Below the pieces are notes generated by a model. That model was not told the origin of the DNA and ran no database searches. It saw nothing but the letters and a program-made list of their open reading frames with translations. From Tateyamaria omphalii (lineage in GTDB: Bacteria; Pseudomonadota; Alphaproteobacteria; Rhodobacterales; Rhodobacteraceae), in NCBI RefSeq assembly GCF_014651375.1, contig NZ_BMWT01000001.1, forward strand, positions 794,501-858,500: a stretch of 64,000 nucleotides of DNA. The letters run 5' to 3'. How positions within the stretch are numbered: position 1 is the stretch's first letter; the number at the start of each line of letters is the position of its first letter. Made by a program: the position numbers and the translations under genes. Positions 1 through 9,926 of the stretch are shown here, in pieces.

Positions 1-1692
<1,692 letters not shown>

Positions 1693-1696
<4 letters not shown>

Positions 1697-3462
1697 GCGC
1701 TGCCGACGATTTGGCTTAACCATGTAACGAGTGCGTCCTGCTGCCCCGGTGGCAAGACATGTGACACGTACTGATCGGGGCGCACGAGAACGAGCGCCCC
1801 GATTTCACGGTCTATCGCGCGCATGTCGAAGATGTTGGAACCGGGGTCCGGGCAGAAGAGTTTTTCCCTGTCTTGCAGGTGAAATTGTCCCTTTGCGGGC
1901 ATGTGCGCCGCAGTTGCCTGAGCCTCGCGGTGCGGGGTTTGTACGATGGTGCGCAAGTCGATGATGGCGTCAGGTTCTGCGCCTTTGGGCGCGTGTTGCG
2001 CGATGATGCTGGCCAGCGTTTCTGTGTGGTCCGTATTGCCCGCAAAGTGGAAGAGCCGCCAGCGGCCATCGGCGAGGATCGTGTGGCCCAACTGCATCTT
2101 ATGGGCGTCGGCCCAGCGGATCACAGGGGCGGAGTGGAACCGCTTGCCAATGGGGTAGCCTGTGGCGAGGTGTTGGTGTGTGTCGGCGGCTGTAAGTGGT
2201 CCGGGTTTGTAGTGCGTTTCGATCCCCGCAGTATAGCGGGCGTGCTTCTGAAAGTGGTTTTGGAAGGTTTGCGGATCCTGTCCCCGCGCGGCAAAGGCAC
2301 GGGCAAATTCACGGTCGAAGTCGATCAGCTCCTGTGCGATAGCCCGCCGTTCGGCGGAGTATGTGTGCAAGAGGTCGTGCGAAGCCCGCCCATCAAGTAC
2401 TGATTGCAGTTTCCAACCGAGGTTGAACGCGTCCTGCATCGATACGTTCATGCCTTGCCCTGCCTTGGGGCTGTGGGTGTGGCATGCGTCGCCCGCGATG
2501 AAGACCCTTGGAGGTATGTCGTCATTGGGGCCTGTGTCGGCGAACTGGTCGGTCACCCGCTGCCCGATTTCGTAGACGGACCACCAGACGATGTCTTTGA
2601 CGTAGAGCGTGTAGGGCGCGAGGATGAGTTTTGCGGCTGCGATCAGGTCGTCGGGTGTCAGGTCACGGTCTGCCACCCGTTCATTGGGGTTGAGTTTGGC
2701 CAGTTCGATATAGAAGCGGACCATATACCCGCCTTCGCGCGGGATGATCAGGAGGCTGCCCTGGTTCTTTGACTGGATGGCTGTCTTGAGCCGGATGTCG
2801 GGGAAGTCGGTGGTGGCGAGGATATCCATGACCCCCCATGCGGCGTTTTCGGCCTCACCCTTGAGCGGGATGTCGAGTGCTCGGCGCACCGCACTGCGGG
2901 CGCCGTCGCAGCCGACGACGTAGTGTGCCTGGATCGTGCCGTGGTTCGTTTCGACCGAAACAGGGCCTTCGTCAGGGATGGTCAGGCCCGTGACCTGGGT
3001 GCCGTACTCGGGTTCGAGGCGCGTCGGGGCGTTGCGCATCAGGTCGAGGTAGAAGTCGTGCACCCGCGCTTGGCTTAGGATCACGTGCGGCATCTCTGAC
3101 AGCCCGGCTTCGACGTCATCGATGCGGCCTGTGCGGGTGATCGTGCCCGTGTTGTCGGGGTTCCAGAAGGTGGTTTCGTTCACGTGGTAGGCTTCGCGGT
3201 CGACGAGGTGGGCAAAGCCGAATGCCTCGAACATCTCCATCGTGCGGCAGGCGATGCCGTCGGCTTGCCCCATGACCAGCGGGCCGTCGCGTTGCTCGAC
3301 GATCCGGGTGCGGATGTGGGAGAATTGCGCGAGGTAGGCGGCGAGGGTGAGCCCTGCGGGCCCAGTGCCGACGATCAGGACGTCGGTGTCTGTTTTGGTG
3401 TTCTGGGTGGCTGGCTGGCGTTTGGGATCGCCCGGGCGGAAGCCGTTGAGGTGGTATTGCAT
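1693..3462 (-). CDS. FAD-dependent aromatic monooxygenase, phenol 2-monooxygenase-like
   Basis: 589-aa class A flavoprotein monooxygenase that would hydroxylate an aromatic ring using NAD(P)H and O2. Visible motifs: the Rossmann GxGxxG at residues ~29–40 (VLIVGTGPAGLTLA), the DG motif VVGCDGARSAVRRAL near 185, and the GD motif RVFIAGDACHTHSPKAGQG near 320. The ~200 residues after that match in length the thioredoxin-like C-terminal domain of phenol hydroxylases, as opposed to the shorter p-hydroxybenzoate hydroxylase type. It lies 98 bases downstream of leuA, separated by two hairpins, so it is probably a separate unit. No ring-cleavage or other aromatic pathway genes are nearby, so the substrate is open. 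Confidence 0.8.
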
Positions 3463-3483
3463 GCGACCAATATAGAAGAAAGA

Positions 3484-3554
3484 AAGGCGGACGACACGTC
3501 CGCCTTACAGGGTGTGGGCAGCGAAGGAGTTGTAAGGCGGGCGTGTCGCCCGCC
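3484..3554. repeat. Pair of GGCGG-type hairpins between leuA and the monooxygenase gene
   Basis: First hairpin: AAGGCGGACG (3484–3493), loop ACA, CGTCCGCCTT (3497–3506). Second: GGCGGGCG (3536–3543), loop TGT, CGCCCGCC (3547–3554). Both are perfect. They belong to a hairpin family seen again at 19.3, 44.85, 44.88 and 45.49 kb; the first is identical over its core to the one at 44854. Probable terminators of leuA, though without a strong T-run. Confidence 0.75.
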
Positions 3555-3560
3555 CAAGCG

Positions 3561-5132
3561 TTAGCTGACGTCCTTATAGCTGATCTCGGCCTTGTCCTTG
3601 CCGCCCTTTTCGCGCCGCACCAGCAAGCGGTTGAGGGCGTGGACGTAGGCTTTGGCGCTGGCGACGACCGTATCGGTGTCGGCGGACTGGCCGGTGACGA
3701 TGCGGCCGGCTTCTTCCATGCGGACCGAGACCGTGGCTTGCGCATCTGTGCCCTCGGTCACGGCGTGGACTTGGTAGAGCTGCAGCTTTGCCTCATGCGG
3801 GAACAGCGCCTTGACCGCGTTGAACGTCGCATCGACCGGGCCGTCGCCGGTTTGGGTCGTCATGTGCCGCTCGCCGTCGATCTCCATCACCAGGTCGGCC
3901 ACTTGCGGGCCTTCGGTGCCGCAGCGGACAGCCAGTTTCTCGATCTTGAGCCGTTCGTCTTCGGGGTCAGAGGACGTGCGCATGAGTGCGATCAGGTCGT
4001 CATCGAAGATTTCCTTTTTCCGGTCGGCAAGTGCCTTGAACCGGACGAAGACGTCCTTGAGCTGGTTGTCACCCACTTCAAAGCCCAGTTGTTCAAGCTT
4101 GTCGCGCAGGGCTGCTCTCCCTGAGTGCTTGCCCATGACAAGGTTGGTTTCGCTGAGGCCCACGTCCTCGGGGCGCATGATCTCGAACGTTTCGGCGTTT
4201 TTCAGCATTCCGTCCTGGTGGATGCCGGATTCGTGGGCGAAGGCGTTCTTGCCGACGATGGCCTTATTGAACTGGACAGGGAAGCCCGAGACGGCGGCCA
4301 CGCGGCGGGAGATGTTCATGATCTTGGTCGAGTCGATGCCCGTCTGGAAGGGCATGATGTCGTTGCGGACCTTGAGGGCCATCACGACCTCCTCCAGTGC
4401 GGTGTTGCCCGCCCGTTCGCCCAGACCGTTGATTGTGCATTCGATCTGGCGGGCGCCCGCCTCGACGGCAGCGAGGCTGTTGGCCGTCGCCATGCCAAGG
4501 TCGTTGTGGCAGTGGGTGGCGAAGATGATCTCGTCCGCACCGGGCACGTTTTCGATCAGTTTGCGGATCAGGTCGGCGCTTTCGCGCGGGGCGGTGTAGC
4601 CGACCGTGTCGGGGATGTTGATCGTGGTCGCCCCCGCTTTGATCGCAATCTCAACCACGCGGTAGAGGTAGTCGAGTTCGGTCCGCGTGGCGTCCATGGG
4701 CGACCACTGCACGTTGTCGCAGAGGTTGCGGGCATGGGTCACGGTCTGTTCGATCCGTTCGGCCATTTCGTCCCGTGTCAGGTTTGGAATGGCCCGGTGC
4801 AGCGGCGAGGTGCCGATGAACGTGTGGATGCGGGGTTGCTTGGCGTGTTTCACGGCCTCCCAGCACCGATCGATGTCGCCGATCTGGGCGCGGGCGAGGC
4901 CGCAGATCACTGAAGTTTCGGCGTTCTTGGCGATCTCGGAGACGGCGTTGAAATCGCCCTCGGAGGCGATCGGGAAGCCCGCTTCGATGATGTCGACGCC
5001 CATGTCGTCCAGCAGGCCTGCAATCTCCAGCTTTTCGGCGTGTGTCATGGTGGCGCCGGGGGATTGTTCGCCGTCGCGGAGGGTTGTGTCAAAGATGACA
5101 ACCCGATCCTGAGTTTTCGTGTCTTGGGTCAT
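3561..5132 (-). CDS. leuA: 2-isopropylmalate synthase
   Basis: First committed enzyme of leucine synthesis: condenses acetyl-CoA with 2-oxoisovalerate. 523 aa, the length of the long bacterial LeuA type. The N-terminal DRE-TIM barrel shows FDTTLRDGEQSPGATM (metal- and substrate-binding DGEQ), HCHNDLGMATANSLAA and GERAGNTALEEVVMAL; the C-terminal ~130 residues (TTQTGDGPVDATFNAVKALF) are the leucine-sensing regulatory domain. It is monocistronic here and preceded by a leucine-rich leader ORF with overlapping hairpins (5163–5286), so attenuation is the likely control. The ribosome-binding site is weak (AAAGAGAATTCAA before the ATG). Confidence 0.97.
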   Translation of the reverse strand: MTQDTKTQDRVVIFDTTLRDGEQSPGATMTHAEKLEIAGLLDDMGVDIIEAGFPIASEGDFNAVSEIAKNAETSVICGLARAQIGDIDRCWEAVKHAKQPRIHTFIGTSPLHRAIPNLTRDEMAERIEQTVTHARNLCDNVQWSPMDATRTELDYLYRVVEIAIKAGATTINIPDTVGYTAPRESADLIRKLIENVPGADEIIFATHCHNDLGMATANSLAAVEAGARQIECTINGLGERAGNTALEEVVMALKVRNDIMPFQTGIDSTKIMNISRRVAAVSGFPVQFNKAIVGKNAFAHESGIHQDGMLKNAETFEIMRPEDVGLSETNLVMGKHSGRAALRDKLEQLGFEVGDNQLKDVFVRFKALADRKKEIFDDDLIALMRTSSDPEDERLKIEKLAVRCGTEGPQVADLVMEIDGERHMTTQTGDGPVDATFNAVKALFPHEAKLQLYQVHAVTEGTDAQATVSVRMEEAGRIVTGQSADTDTVVASAKAYVHALNRLLVRREKGGKDKAEISYKDVS

Positions 5133-5162
5133 TTGAATTCTCTTTTTCTGTCCTAAAGCCTT

Positions 5163-5212
5163 GGCGCGAGAGGCATCCTCTGAGCGGTCGCGCCGATGGG
5201 CACGCTCAGAGG
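5163..5212 (-). promoter_or_regulatory. Leucine attenuator: two mutually exclusive hairpins
   Basis: On the minus-strand transcript CCTCTGAGCG (5212–5203) pairs perfectly with CGCTCAGAGG (5186–5177), a 10-bp stem whose first arm covers the last leucine and stop codons of the leader. The loop contains GGCGCGA (5194–5188), which can instead pair with TCGCGCC (5169–5163) just before leuA. The two pairings exclude each other, the classic antiterminator/terminator geometry. The second stem is followed only by a weak T-run (GGCTTTAGG), so it could act on transcription or on access to the leuA start. Confidence 0.75.
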
Positions 5213-5286
5213 CGGATTAGGAGCAGGAGGCCACGCAGAGACGCGCCAGGATGGCGAGCAGTCGGGATATGCGTGGCGTGTGTCAT
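5206..5286 (-). CDS. leuL: Leucine leader peptide LeuL
   Basis: A 26-codon ORF from the ATG at 5286 to the TGA at 5206, 73 bases upstream of leuA. It ends LRGLLLLIRL: six of the last ten residues are leucine, with four in a row at residues 20–23 (CTC CTG CTC CTA). A ribosome stalled on these codons in leucine shortage would leave the 5203–5212 arm free to form the antiterminator stem. The peptide itself has no expected function. The call rests on codon content, position and hairpins. Confidence 0.8.
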   Translation of the reverse strand: MTHATHIPTARHPGASLRGLLLLIRL

Positions 5287-5367
5287 GGTCGTATTTATAC
5301 CGCGCTTTTGGTGAATGGGAAGTGGGGAATTCCGGATGTTGTGCCTGTTGCGGATCGGCCCTTCGGG

Positions 5368-5391
5368 GAGAGTTTATTTTGCAAGATGAAG
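5368..5391 (+). repeat. Interspersed motif GAGTTTATTTTGCAAGATGAAG (copy 1)
   Basis: AGTTTATTTTGCAAGATGAAG follows a CCTTCGGGG tail upstream of the short-chain dehydrogenase. Near-identical strings precede the MATE gene (22266–22288) and the first ABC permease (38671–38693). All three lie just before a start codon in the direction of transcription. Role unknown; possibly a short repeat family or shared 5' UTR element. Confidence 0.5.
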
Positions 5392-5426
5392 TTGATAGAT
5401 CGAGTTGGGCGGCTAGCTCTGCGTCC

Positions 5427-6089
5427 ATGGATAAGGTTTTGATATTGGGTGCGTCTGGCGGGATCGGGTCTGCACTGGCTGACGGGTTTGCAGCACGCGG
5501 GGCCATGGTGGATCGGTTGTCGCGGTCGGTGGATGGTTTCGATGTGACAGACGCAGCATCCGTGGAGCGGCATCTGGCGGGGCGGGGTTCCTATGATCGG
5601 ATCGTTGTAGCGACGGGCGCGTTGGAGATTGATGGGGCGGAGCCCGAAAAAACCATCAAGGGTCTGGATGCAGCTGCGATGCTGGATCAGTTTGCGCTGA
5701 ATGCCGTTGGCCCGGCCCTTGTTCTGAGCCACGCGCACCGGCTTATGGTGCGCGACGCGCCATCGGTCTTGGCCGTCTTGTCGGCCCGGGTCGGGTCGAT
5801 TGGCGACAACAGGATTGGTGGCTGGATTTCCTATCGGGCGGCGAAGGCGGCGGTGAACCAGATTGTGCGGACGGCATCGATTGAGTTGGCGCGGACGCAC
5901 AAGCGAGCTGCTTTGGTGGCGTTGCATCCGGGGACTGTGGCGACAGCGTTTACACAAAAGTATGTCGGGCGGCATCCGTCTGTGCTGCCTGCGCAGGCGG
6001 CAGCTGAGTTAATTGCCGTCATGGACGGGTTGGGGCCAGAGCAGACGGGCAAGTTCTTTGACTATTCGGGGACAGAGGTGCCGTGGTGA
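5427..6089 (+). CDS. Short-chain dehydrogenase/reductase family protein
   Basis: 220-aa NAD(P)-binding Rossmann protein. The N-terminus DKVLILGASGGIGSALADGF carries the TGxxxGIG-type cofactor loop; later SARVGSIGDNRIGGWISYRAAKAAVNQ supplies the catalytic Ser and YxxxK (YRAAK). It resembles the CsgA/C-factor-like subgroup. It overlaps the photolyase start by 4 bases (GTGA), so the two are translationally coupled, a hint of a shared role in the response to light or damage. The start is taken at the ATG at 5427, since upstream in-frame codons lie in the leader region; no strong ribosome-binding site is visible. Confidence 0.85.
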   Translation: MDKVLILGASGGIGSALADGFAARGAMVDRLSRSVDGFDVTDAASVERHLAGRGSYDRIVVATGALEIDGAEPEKTIKGLDAAAMLDQFALNAVGPALVLSHAHRLMVRDAPSVLAVLSARVGSIGDNRIGGWISYRAAKAAVNQIVRTASIELARTHKRAALVALHPGTVATAFTQKYVGRHPSVLPAQAAAELIAVMDGLGPEQTGKFFDYSGTEVPW

Positions 6090-7612
6090 GCCGGTTGGTT
6101 TTGGTGTTGGGAGATCAGTTGACCGAGAGCGTCGCGGCGTTGCGGGAGGCGGACAAGTCGCGCGATGTGGTCGTGATGGCCGAGGTGGCGGAGGAGGGGT
6201 CTTATGTGCCCCACCACCCCAAGAAGATAGCGCTGATTCTGGCTGCCATGCGCAAGTTTGCGGCGCGGTTGCGGGAAGATGGGTGGACCGTTGCCTATTC
6301 CGAGCTGGATGACACCGAGAACAGCCAGTCCATCCCGGGTGAGCTGTTGCGGCGGGCCGAGCAGCATGGCGTGTCCGACGTAATCGCCACGCGGCCCGGG
6401 GAGCATCGATTGATCGCCGCGCTTGAGGATTGTCCGCTGAAGATCACGCTGCTGGAGGATGATCGTTTCATCGCCTCGCACAAGGAATTCGAGGAGTGGG
6501 CCGAAGGGCGCAAGGCGTTGCGGATGGAGTACTTCTATCGCGAGATGCGGCGCAAGACGGGCTTGTTGATGGAGGGGGATAAACCTGCAGGGGGCAAGTG
6601 GAATTACGACCACGAGAACCGCAAGCCCGCGCCAGAGGATGTCGCGTTCAGCGGGCCGCTTCAGTTCACACCCGATGCTGTGGTTGAGGAGGTGCTGGAC
6701 CTGGTGGAGCGCCGCTTTGGCAATCATTTCGGTAATCTGCGCCTGTTTTGGTTTGCCACTGACCCTGAACAGGCGCAGCGGGCGCTGACCCACTTCGTCA
6801 CCTATGCCTTGCCCCGCTTTGGGGACTTTCAGGATGCGATGCTGGCGGACAACCGGTTTCTCTATCACGCACTGGTGGCGCCCTACATCAACATCGGGCT
6901 GTTGGACCCGTTGGAGGTTTGTCGGGCGGTTGAACAGGCATGGAAGGAGCGGCACGCGCCCATCAACGCGGCCGAGGGTTTCATTCGTCAGATCATCGGG
7001 TGGCGGGAATATGTGCGCGGCATCTATTTCCTAGAAGGGCCGGATTATCCACGCCGCAATGGGCTAAACCATCAGCGTAAGCTGCCTGATTTCTATTGGG
7101 GTGCGGAGACGCGGATGCGCTGTGTGTCCAAGGCCGTTGAGCAGACCAAGGCCGAAGCCTATGCCCATCATATCCAGCGGTTGATGGTGACCGGGAACTT
7201 TGCGCTTTTGGCGGGGTTGGACCCGGCCGAGGTGTCGGAGTGGTATCTGGCTGTTTATGCCGATGCGTTTGAATGGGTCGAGGCACCGAATGTGGTGGGC
7301 ATGTCGTTGTTTGCCGATGGCGGTGTGATCGCGTCAAAGCCCTACGTGTCGTCGGGGGCCTACATCAATCGGATGTCGGATTACTGCAAAGGGTGTCATT
7401 ACAAGGTGAGCGTCAAGACTGGCGACGGGGCGTGTCCGTTCAACCTGCTGTACTGGCATTTTCTGGATCGGCACCGGGATCGTTTTTCAAACAATGCGCG
7501 GATGGGCAACATGTACAGGACTTGGGACCGTATGGATGCGACGCGGCGCGAAACCGTGCTGCGCGAGGCAGACGCTTTTCTGGATCGGATGTCAGCGGGT
7601 GAGGTTGTTTGA
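6086..7612 (+). CDS. phrB: Iron-sulfur (6-4) photolyase, bacterial cryptochrome/PhrB type
   Basis: 508-aa member of the FeS-BCP class (cryptochrome/photolyase-related proteins), which uses blue light and FAD to repair (6-4) pyrimidine dimers. The N-terminal alpha/beta antenna domain begins SRLVLVLGDQLTES. Four cysteines, C346, C434, C437 and C450, have the same spacing as the four [4Fe-4S] ligands of Agrobacterium PhrB (offset of four residues, from memory of that protein). The FAD-binding helical domain includes GWREYVRGIYF and HHIQRLMVTGNFALLAG. Start: the GTG at 6086 overlapping the dehydrogenase stop; a GTG at 6083 is the alternative. Confidence 0.92.
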   Translation: MSRLVLVLGDQLTESVAALREADKSRDVVVMAEVAEEGSYVPHHPKKIALILAAMRKFAARLREDGWTVAYSELDDTENSQSIPGELLRRAEQHGVSDVIATRPGEHRLIAALEDCPLKITLLEDDRFIASHKEFEEWAEGRKALRMEYFYREMRRKTGLLMEGDKPAGGKWNYDHENRKPAPEDVAFSGPLQFTPDAVVEEVLDLVERRFGNHFGNLRLFWFATDPEQAQRALTHFVTYALPRFGDFQDAMLADNRFLYHALVAPYINIGLLDPLEVCRAVEQAWKERHAPINAAEGFIRQIIGWREYVRGIYFLEGPDYPRRNGLNHQRKLPDFYWGAETRMRCVSKAVEQTKAEAYAHHIQRLMVTGNFALLAGLDPAEVSEWYLAVYADAFEWVEAPNVVGMSLFADGGVIASKPYVSSGAYINRMSDYCKGCHYKVSVKTGDGACPFNLLYWHFLDRHRDRFSNNARMGNMYRTWDRMDATRRETVLREADAFLDRMSAGEVV

Positions 7613-7652
7613 TTGCCGGACGTGTTTGGCAAACCGTTTGCGGATGGATAGA

Positions 7653-7740
7653 TGGCCGGACACTGTACGCTTCCCCCCAATACAATACACAGGTGGGTTC
7701 CGGCCATTTCGGGCCACCTGGGAAAAACGGTGGCCCGAAA
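7653..7740. other. Strong compound inverted repeat (structured intergenic element)
   Basis: Downstream of phrB, TGGCCGGA (7653–7660) pairs with TCCGGCCA (7699–7706). Immediately after it, TTTCGGGCCACC (7707–7718) pairs with GGTGGCCCGAAA (7729–7740), a perfect 12-bp stem with a 10-base loop. There is no T-run, so it is not a textbook terminator. No convincing gene crosses it. It lies in the 7613–7876 gap between convergent genes. Confidence 0.6.
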
Positions 7741-7823
7741 CTGGGTTTAATGAATTTCACGACCGTTTCTGGGACGCCTTTGGGGCTTGGTCGTGGAAGA
7801 ATGACTTGCTAAAATTGGGGTGT

Positions 7824-7873
7824 CGCGCAGCCGCTGCAAACGCGTAAATTGCGTTGCGGCATGTGGCTGCGCC
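7824..7873 (-). terminator. Nested hairpin after the small ORF
   Basis: GCGCAGCC near 7824 pairs with GGCTGCGC near 7866, and between them GCAAACGC faces GCGTTGC. The nested hairpin begins right after the stop of the minus-strand 70-codon gene at 7877 and so may end its transcript, but a T-run is missing. Confidence 0.4.
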
Positions 7874-7876
7874 ACG

Positions 7877-8089
7877 TTACTTGAGGTCTTCCTGATGCAC
7901 GCGATCTGACAGCTCAATGAGCCAGTAGAGTGCTTCGGCCTGATCCTGGGACAGGTCGAGAAGCCCATGAATCGACTTGGCTACAGGACGGAATTCGTCC
8001 CAGCGCAGGTGGAAATCGATGACGTCGCGCGCCGTCAATGGTCCTTGCGGCGCCTCCACTTCCGGTATGAACTTGGGTTTGATCGTCAT
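7877..8089 (-). CDS. Hypothetical 70-aa protein
   Basis: Small soluble acidic protein (MTIKPKFIPEVEAPQG… ending VHQEDLK) with no recognised domain; the central part (LSQDQAEALYWLIELSDRV) looks helical. The ATG at 8089 is preferred to a longer frame because GGGAG lies eight bases upstream. It stands alone, divergent from the regulator at 8221, so the 8090–8220 gap probably carries both promoters. No function is suggested. Confidence 0.65.
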   Translation of the reverse strand: MTIKPKFIPEVEAPQGPLTARDVIDFHLRWDEFRPVAKSIHGLLDLSQDQAEALYWLIELSDRVHQEDLK

Positions 8090-8220
8090 CGCGTTTCTCC
8101 CATACGTTGAAAGCCACGGGTGCGGCCCTGTGTTCTGACACAAATATGGCAGGTTCCGAGCCGTGCCGCGCGTGAATAAAGCGTGAAGTCGCTTTTTCGC
8201 GTTACGGAGTTCCGCTAGGG

Positions 8221-9888
8221 TTGGTGTGTGGTGCTGGGGGCGTATCCGTGGACGGAAAAGTGCTGGAGATCAATCTGTTCGGGCCTTGTGTCGTCCGCAA
8301 AGCGGGCGCCGACGGTTATGAGATCACAGGAACCAAACACAAGGCATTGTTTGCTTTGCTTGCGACGGCTCCGTTTGGGCGCCGCACGCGTAGCTTCCTA
8401 CAAGACACTTTGTGGGGCAGGTCAACTTTTGACAGCGGACGGCAGAGTTTGAGGCGCGCTGTCTCGGATATCAAATCGCACTTGGGCGACGATTTTGACC
8501 AGTTCCTAACCACAACGCATTCCGAACTGGCCCTGAACCTGCAGCATGTCCGTTTCCTGGGTCGACCCGGTGGCGCCACCTTTCTTGAAGGTTTGGACAT
8601 TCGGGAACAGGGGTTCGAAGAATGGCTGGAGAATATTCGGCAGAACCCAAGTCAGATCTATGGCCTCTTCAGCACGTCTCACCAGCCCCCGCCGCCGTCG
8701 ATTTTGCCCACGGTTGCCGTGGTCCCTTTTCGGCTTGTGTCTGGCGACCCCAGCCTGAGTGCAATGGGCGACTTCGTTGCCGAAGAGGTTTGCAGGTCAC
8801 TCTCCAAGTCGAGCTTGATGTCGGTGATCTCGCACATGTCGGCGCGCCAGCTGAGCCAGCAACAGATCGATATGCAGACAGTTCACGACACGCTTGGTGC
8901 GCACTACTGTCTGACCGGATCACTGCGTGCGCAGGATATGAATGTGTCGCTGAACGCAGACTTCATCGATACCTCAACAGGCCGTATTCTTTGGACGCGA
9001 TCTTTCACGGCTCCCGTCGGAGAGTTCTTGTCGTCTGAAAGCGACGCCATTGCAGAACTGACAACCGCAGTAGGCCGCATGATTGCGTCCGACACGGTGC
9101 GCTATGCGCGCGGGCGGCACATTGCTGATCTGGATGATCATCGTCTGCTATTGGCTGGCGTGGGCATGATGCACGAATTGAAGCTGGCCAATTTCGCGCG
9201 CGCGCGCCAATTGATCGAGGAATCTGTGGCCCGCGCCCCTTATGCACCCGAGCCTTTGGCCTGGCTGGGCGACTGGTACATCATGTCCATTTGGAATGGC
9301 TGGAGCTCGGACCCGAAGTCTGACGCACTACAGGCGTCTGAGCTAACGCAGCGTGCGCTCGACATCGATCCTGACAATTCACTGTGTCTTGCTGTGGATG
9401 GTGTTGTGCACTCGGCGCTCAACAACAGGCAAGGTGTGGCTGAGAAACGGTTCGCAAAAGCACTTGAAGTTAACCCCAATGACTCAATGTCGTGGTTGTT
9501 CAGCGGTGTCATGCATGCCTTCAGAGACAGCTCGGAGAAAGCGGTTGAATATGTCGAGAAAGCGCACCGCCTGTCACCCATAGACCCGTTGGGGTATCTG
9601 TTTCATTCATTTGCGGCCTTCGCACATGTGTCGGCTGGAGATTATCAAAGGGCCGTTGAGTTGGCCGACCTGTCGCTGGATTTGAACGCTCGCCATGTGT
9701 CGACCCTGAGAACAAAGCTATGTGCCCACTATCATCTGGGACAGGACGAGCTTGTTGCGCAGACTGGTGAACGTCTGCGCCGCCAGCTTCCCTATTTTGA
9801 TTTGGAAGAGTATCGCCGATCGCATCCAGCTGCGGAATTCGACGTAGGCGGCCGCATGGTTACTGCATTGAAGGCGGCCGGTTTCTAG
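8221..9888 (+). CDS. Winged-helix/TolB-like/TPR transcriptional regulator
   Basis: 555-aa modular protein. Residues ~15–115 look like an OmpR/SARP-type winged helix (LEINLFGPCVVRK … GRQSLRRAVSDIKSHLGDDF). Residues ~165–290 resemble the TolB-N-like segment common in adenylate-cyclase-type regulators (TVAVVPFRLVSGDPSLSAMGDFVAEEV … TGRILWTRSF). Residues ~310–520 are TPR-like (RALDIDPDNSLCLAVDG, FAKALEVNPNDSMSWLFSGV). No membrane segment or receiver domain. It sits 38 bases ahead of the HAG-repeat gene on the same strand and is the obvious candidate regulator of that cluster. The start is uncertain: TTG at 8221, or GTG at 8224 or 8248. Confidence 0.75.
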   Translation: MVCGAGGVSVDGKVLEINLFGPCVVRKAGADGYEITGTKHKALFALLATAPFGRRTRSFLQDTLWGRSTFDSGRQSLRRAVSDIKSHLGDDFDQFLTTTHSELALNLQHVRFLGRPGGATFLEGLDIREQGFEEWLENIRQNPSQIYGLFSTSHQPPPPSILPTVAVVPFRLVSGDPSLSAMGDFVAEEVCRSLSKSSLMSVISHMSARQLSQQQIDMQTVHDTLGAHYCLTGSLRAQDMNVSLNADFIDTSTGRILWTRSFTAPVGEFLSSESDAIAELTTAVGRMIASDTVRYARGRHIADLDDHRLLLAGVGMMHELKLANFARARQLIEESVARAPYAPEPLAWLGDWYIMSIWNGWSSDPKSDALQASELTQRALDIDPDNSLCLAVDGVVHSALNNRQGVAEKRFAKALEVNPNDSMSWLFSGVMHAFRDSSEKAVEYVEKAHRLSPIDPLGYLFHSFAAFAHVSAGDYQRAVELADLSLDLNARHVSTLRTKLCAHYHLGQDELVAQTGERLRRQLPYFDLEEYRRSHPAAEFDVGGRMVTALKAAGF

Positions 9889-9926
9889 TTTTTACAAAGT
9901 TATTTGGAACACAAAGGGAGAGGTAA

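Noticed and set aside
5153-5506. 117-codon minus-strand ORF over the leuA leader
   Set aside because: It reads the leader in another frame; its Pro/Arg-rich product is random-looking, whereas the short leader has the Leu run and hairpins expected of attenuation.
7609-7847. Overlapping + strand ORFs downstream of the photolyase gene
   Set aside because: They cross the strong inverted repeats at 7653–7740, have no ribosome-binding site and their products look like random high-GC translation.
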